From CAYGZC01 sp964354225 (lineage in GTDB: Bacteria > Bacteroidota > Ignavibacteria > UBA10030 > SZUA-254), in contig CAYGZC010000258.1 in the NCBI GenBank assembly GCA_964354225.1, positions 1-9,703 on the forward strand: DNA of 9,703 bases. Direction: 5' to 3'. Both the position numbers and the translations under genes were made by a program. The notes beneath the pieces are model-generated. The model was not told the origin of the DNA and did no database searches. It saw only the letters and a program-made list of their open reading frames with translations. Shown here in pieces: positions 8,504-9,703 of the stretch (positions within the stretch are counted from its first letter, which is position 1; every line of letters begins with the position of its first letter).

Positions 8504-8508
8504 CCTCT
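8504..8508 (-). promoter_or_regulatory. Ribosome binding site of the giant gene
   Basis: On the minus strand AGAGG precedes the ATG at 8498 by five bases (AGAGGACACCATG). It supports this start. No upstream in-frame alternative also gives a signal peptide. Confidence 0.7.
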
Positions 8509-8575
8509 AAAAATAATTTTGTTAAGGGTTAACCGTTATGTTTCACTGAATATTTTTTATCGTAGTTGTGTGGTC

Positions 8576-9343
8576 TTATTTAATCAAAACGAATTTCTTT
8601 GTGCTGACATAATCACCTGCTTGTAATCTGTAGAAATAAACGCCGCTTGAAAGGGTGGAAGCTTTAAACTTAGCTTCATACCTTCCCGCTTCTCGTTTCT
8701 CATTCACCAGCGTTGCCACTTCTCGTCCGAGAATATTGTACACCTTCAAAGTTACAAATGAAGCTTTAGGTATGTCAAACTGAATCGTCGTTGTTGGATT
8801 GAACGGGTTGGGATAGTTCTGGTATAATTCAAATTTGATAGGTGATATTTTTGGTGTTTCTTTCACACTGACCGATGGACTGATACTTATCCCCCCATTG
8901 ATAAACTCAAACGGAAGCATCATGATACTTGAATCTGCCGCTATAGCTTCAGCAAAAACAAGCTGAGCTTTAGTTGAATCACTCAGTGAATCTTTGACGA
9001 TATATTCTACCTCAAAAATAATCCCTGAATCGGAAGCGATAAAATTATATCCTTGATCATACACCAGAAAGTTGATCTTATCCTCATCAAATAGAGTTGC
9101 TATAGAGCCGGTGAGAAATCCAGCCCTATCAACAGATATAATTTTAATAGGAGTAATAAGGTTTGGTTCATATTGAAGTATAAAGTGCAGACCGTTAACT
9201 GTCACATCATTTTTCATAATAATAGTAAATGTACCAGTGTCACCCGACACGGTAGGAGTAGTTTGAATTCTGATAACGTTTGATGCAAAAACTATCGAAC
9301 TACCCAATAGTAATATGATTAAGATTAATCGTAATTGGTTCAT
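8576..9343 (-). CDS. Secreted cohesin-like protein with T9SS type A C-terminal sorting domain
   Basis: This is a 255-residue exported protein. Residues 1-20 are a signal peptide (hydrophobic LILIILLLGSSIVFA, cleavage expected after VFA). Residues about 30-155 look like a cohesin fold: SGDTGTFTI, then GLHFILQYEPNLI (51-63), GIIFEVEYIVKD (107-118) and the terminal GGISI (150-154). Cohesins bind dockerins in cellulosomes, but cohesin-like domains are also common in other secreted bacterial proteins, so a partner cannot be named. Residues 171-255 are a complete T9SS type A sorting domain: YQNYPNPFNP (174-183), VYNILGREVATLV (201-213), SGVYFYRLQAG (233-243). This domain directs export across the outer membrane and is normally removed, with surface attachment or release. 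The ATG has GAGGT upstream at good spacing. The gene lies 77 bases before the giant gene and may share its transcript. Confidence 0.9.
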   Translation of the reverse strand: MNQLRLILIILLLGSSIVFASNVIRIQTTPTVSGDTGTFTIIMKNDVTVNGLHFILQYEPNLITPIKIISVDRAGFLTGSIATLFDEDKINFLVYDQGYNFIASDSGIIFEVEYIVKDSLSDSTKAQLVFAEAIAADSSIMMLPFEFINGGISISPSVSVKETPKISPIKFELYQNYPNPFNPTTTIQFDIPKASFVTLKVYNILGREVATLVNEKREAGRYEAKFKASTLSSGVYFYRLQAGDYVSTKKFVLIK

Positions 9344-9348
9344 AGCTT

Positions 9349-9353
9349 ACCTC
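9349..9353 (-). promoter_or_regulatory. Ribosome binding site of the cohesin-like gene
   Basis: On the minus strand GAGGT stands five bases before the ATG at 9343 (GAGGTAAGCTATG). It fixes this start, which is also the one that yields a complete signal peptide. Confidence 0.75.
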
Positions 9354-9394
9354 ATAATAGATTTACATAGTTGATGACGTTTATTGGATTTCTA

Positions 9395-9703
9395 CTACGG
9401 TCTGCCAATTTTTCCTCCACCAGTGACCAGAATAGGTCCTTCGATGTTGACCTCGGTGCCGACTTCAAGTTTTCCCGCTCTGTTCACTGTAAGACTCCAG
9501 ATCGTTGATAATCCGGACCGCCATGGAGTGTACAACTGGCAGCTGATGTTTGCATTATCGACGATGATGCTGCCGGATGATTGTGCATTATCTTTCAAAT
9601 AGATTGTTCCAGCTGATGCGTTTGCCTGACTTGTTCCACCCCGAGTTGAGATGTTAGACAATTGCAGAGTTATCGCATCGTAGAAGACCGCAATGCGTCC
9701 GCC
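9395..9703 (-). CDS. C-terminal end of a larger surface protein with GGRIAVFY/AGTIYLKD repeat unit; N-terminus outside window
   Basis: The frame is open from the right edge to a TAG at 9395-9397, giving 103 codons in view. A TTG at 9661 could be mistaken for a start, but the same frame continues upstream with GGRIAVFYDAITLQLSNIS, so the gene begins beyond the window. The visible unit runs GGRIAVFY, TRGGTSQANASAGTIYLKDN, GSIIVDNANI, then WSLTVNRAGKLEVG and ILVTGGGKIGRP. The GGGRIA.YY ... AGTIYLK ... L.VDN pattern recurs in very large bacterial surface proteins and suggests a repetitive beta-rich (probably beta-helical) stalk. No T9SS sorting domain follows, and neither of the other two minus frames restores one before the next gene, so it ends abruptly. 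It could be a naturally short end or a truncated gene. Confidence 0.8.
   Translation of the reverse strand, partial: GGRIAVFYDAITLQLSNISTRGGTSQANASAGTIYLKDNAQSSGSIIVDNANISCQLYTPWRSGLSTIWSLTVNRAGKLEVGTEVNIEGPILVTGGGKIGRP

Noticed and set aside
8521..8533. Small inverted repeat (GTTAA, three bases, TTAAC) between the cohesin-like gene and the giant gene, followed by a short T run on the minus strand
   Set aside because: A five-base A/T-rich stem is too weak for a convincing terminator, and in a 77-base gap it may be chance.
9344..9394. Possible promoter before the cohesin-like gene
   Set aside because: The A/T-rich 51-base gap contains no pair of elements close enough to a sigma-70 or Bacteroidota-type (TTTG / TA..TTTG) promoter.
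9384..9602. Plus-strand open frame of 72 codons opposite the right-edge gene
   Set aside because: It is a shadow of the minus-strand GGRIAVFY protein, whose translation matches a known repeat pattern. The plus-strand product resembles nothing.
9395..9661. A complete small gene starting at the TTG at 9661
   Set aside because: The same frame is open upstream to the window edge and encodes the GGRIAVFY motif there, so the TTG is an internal codon, not a start.

Overview
The window reads as part of one minus-strand locus from a member of the Bacteroidota/Chlorobiota (FCB) group. The main evidence is the textbook type IX secretion (T9SS) type A sorting domain at the C-terminus of the 255-residue protein at 8576-9343 (YQNYPNPFNP, VYNILGREVATLV, SGVYFYRLQAG). 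That version of the domain is typical of Ignavibacteria, Calditrichota, Marinimicrobia and related lineages; assignment below group level is not possible from this sequence.

Layout in transcription order (right to left): (1) 9395-9703, the C-terminal end of a larger surface protein with a GGRIAVFY / AGTIYLKD repeat unit, entering from beyond the right edge; (2) 8576-9343, a small secreted cohesin-like protein with a T9SS sorting domain; (3) 1-8498, one uninterrupted reading frame of at least 2832 codons that starts at 8498 and runs off the left edge without a stop. I translated this frame codon by codon and found no in-frame stop. The genes are 51 and 77 bases apart and each start has a purine-rich ribosome binding site, so they may be co-transcribed. 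No promoter, strong terminator, RNA gene, mobile element or CRISPR array was recognised.

The giant protein is the interesting object. After a signal peptide it has three long paralogous modules. In each, an Ig-like (BACON-type) beta-sandwich appears to be split by a domain of about 210 residues that resembles a class I glutamine-amidotransferase-like fold (VLVW, LADYIDAGGGVV, FYPPSS, NAL) but lacks its catalytic residues. A fourth Ig-like domain of the same type is split at the equivalent place by a different beta-rich domain of unknown function. These are followed by ASPM/SPD-2/Hydin-like domains, one fibronectin type III domain, seven tandem CARDB domains and the beginning of a PPC-like domain.

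The picture is of an exported cell-surface or extracellular protein set probably involved in adhesion, scaffolding or polymer binding. That function is inference: no catalytic site was recognised anywhere, and the C-terminus of the giant protein, which should show how it is anchored, lies outside the window.
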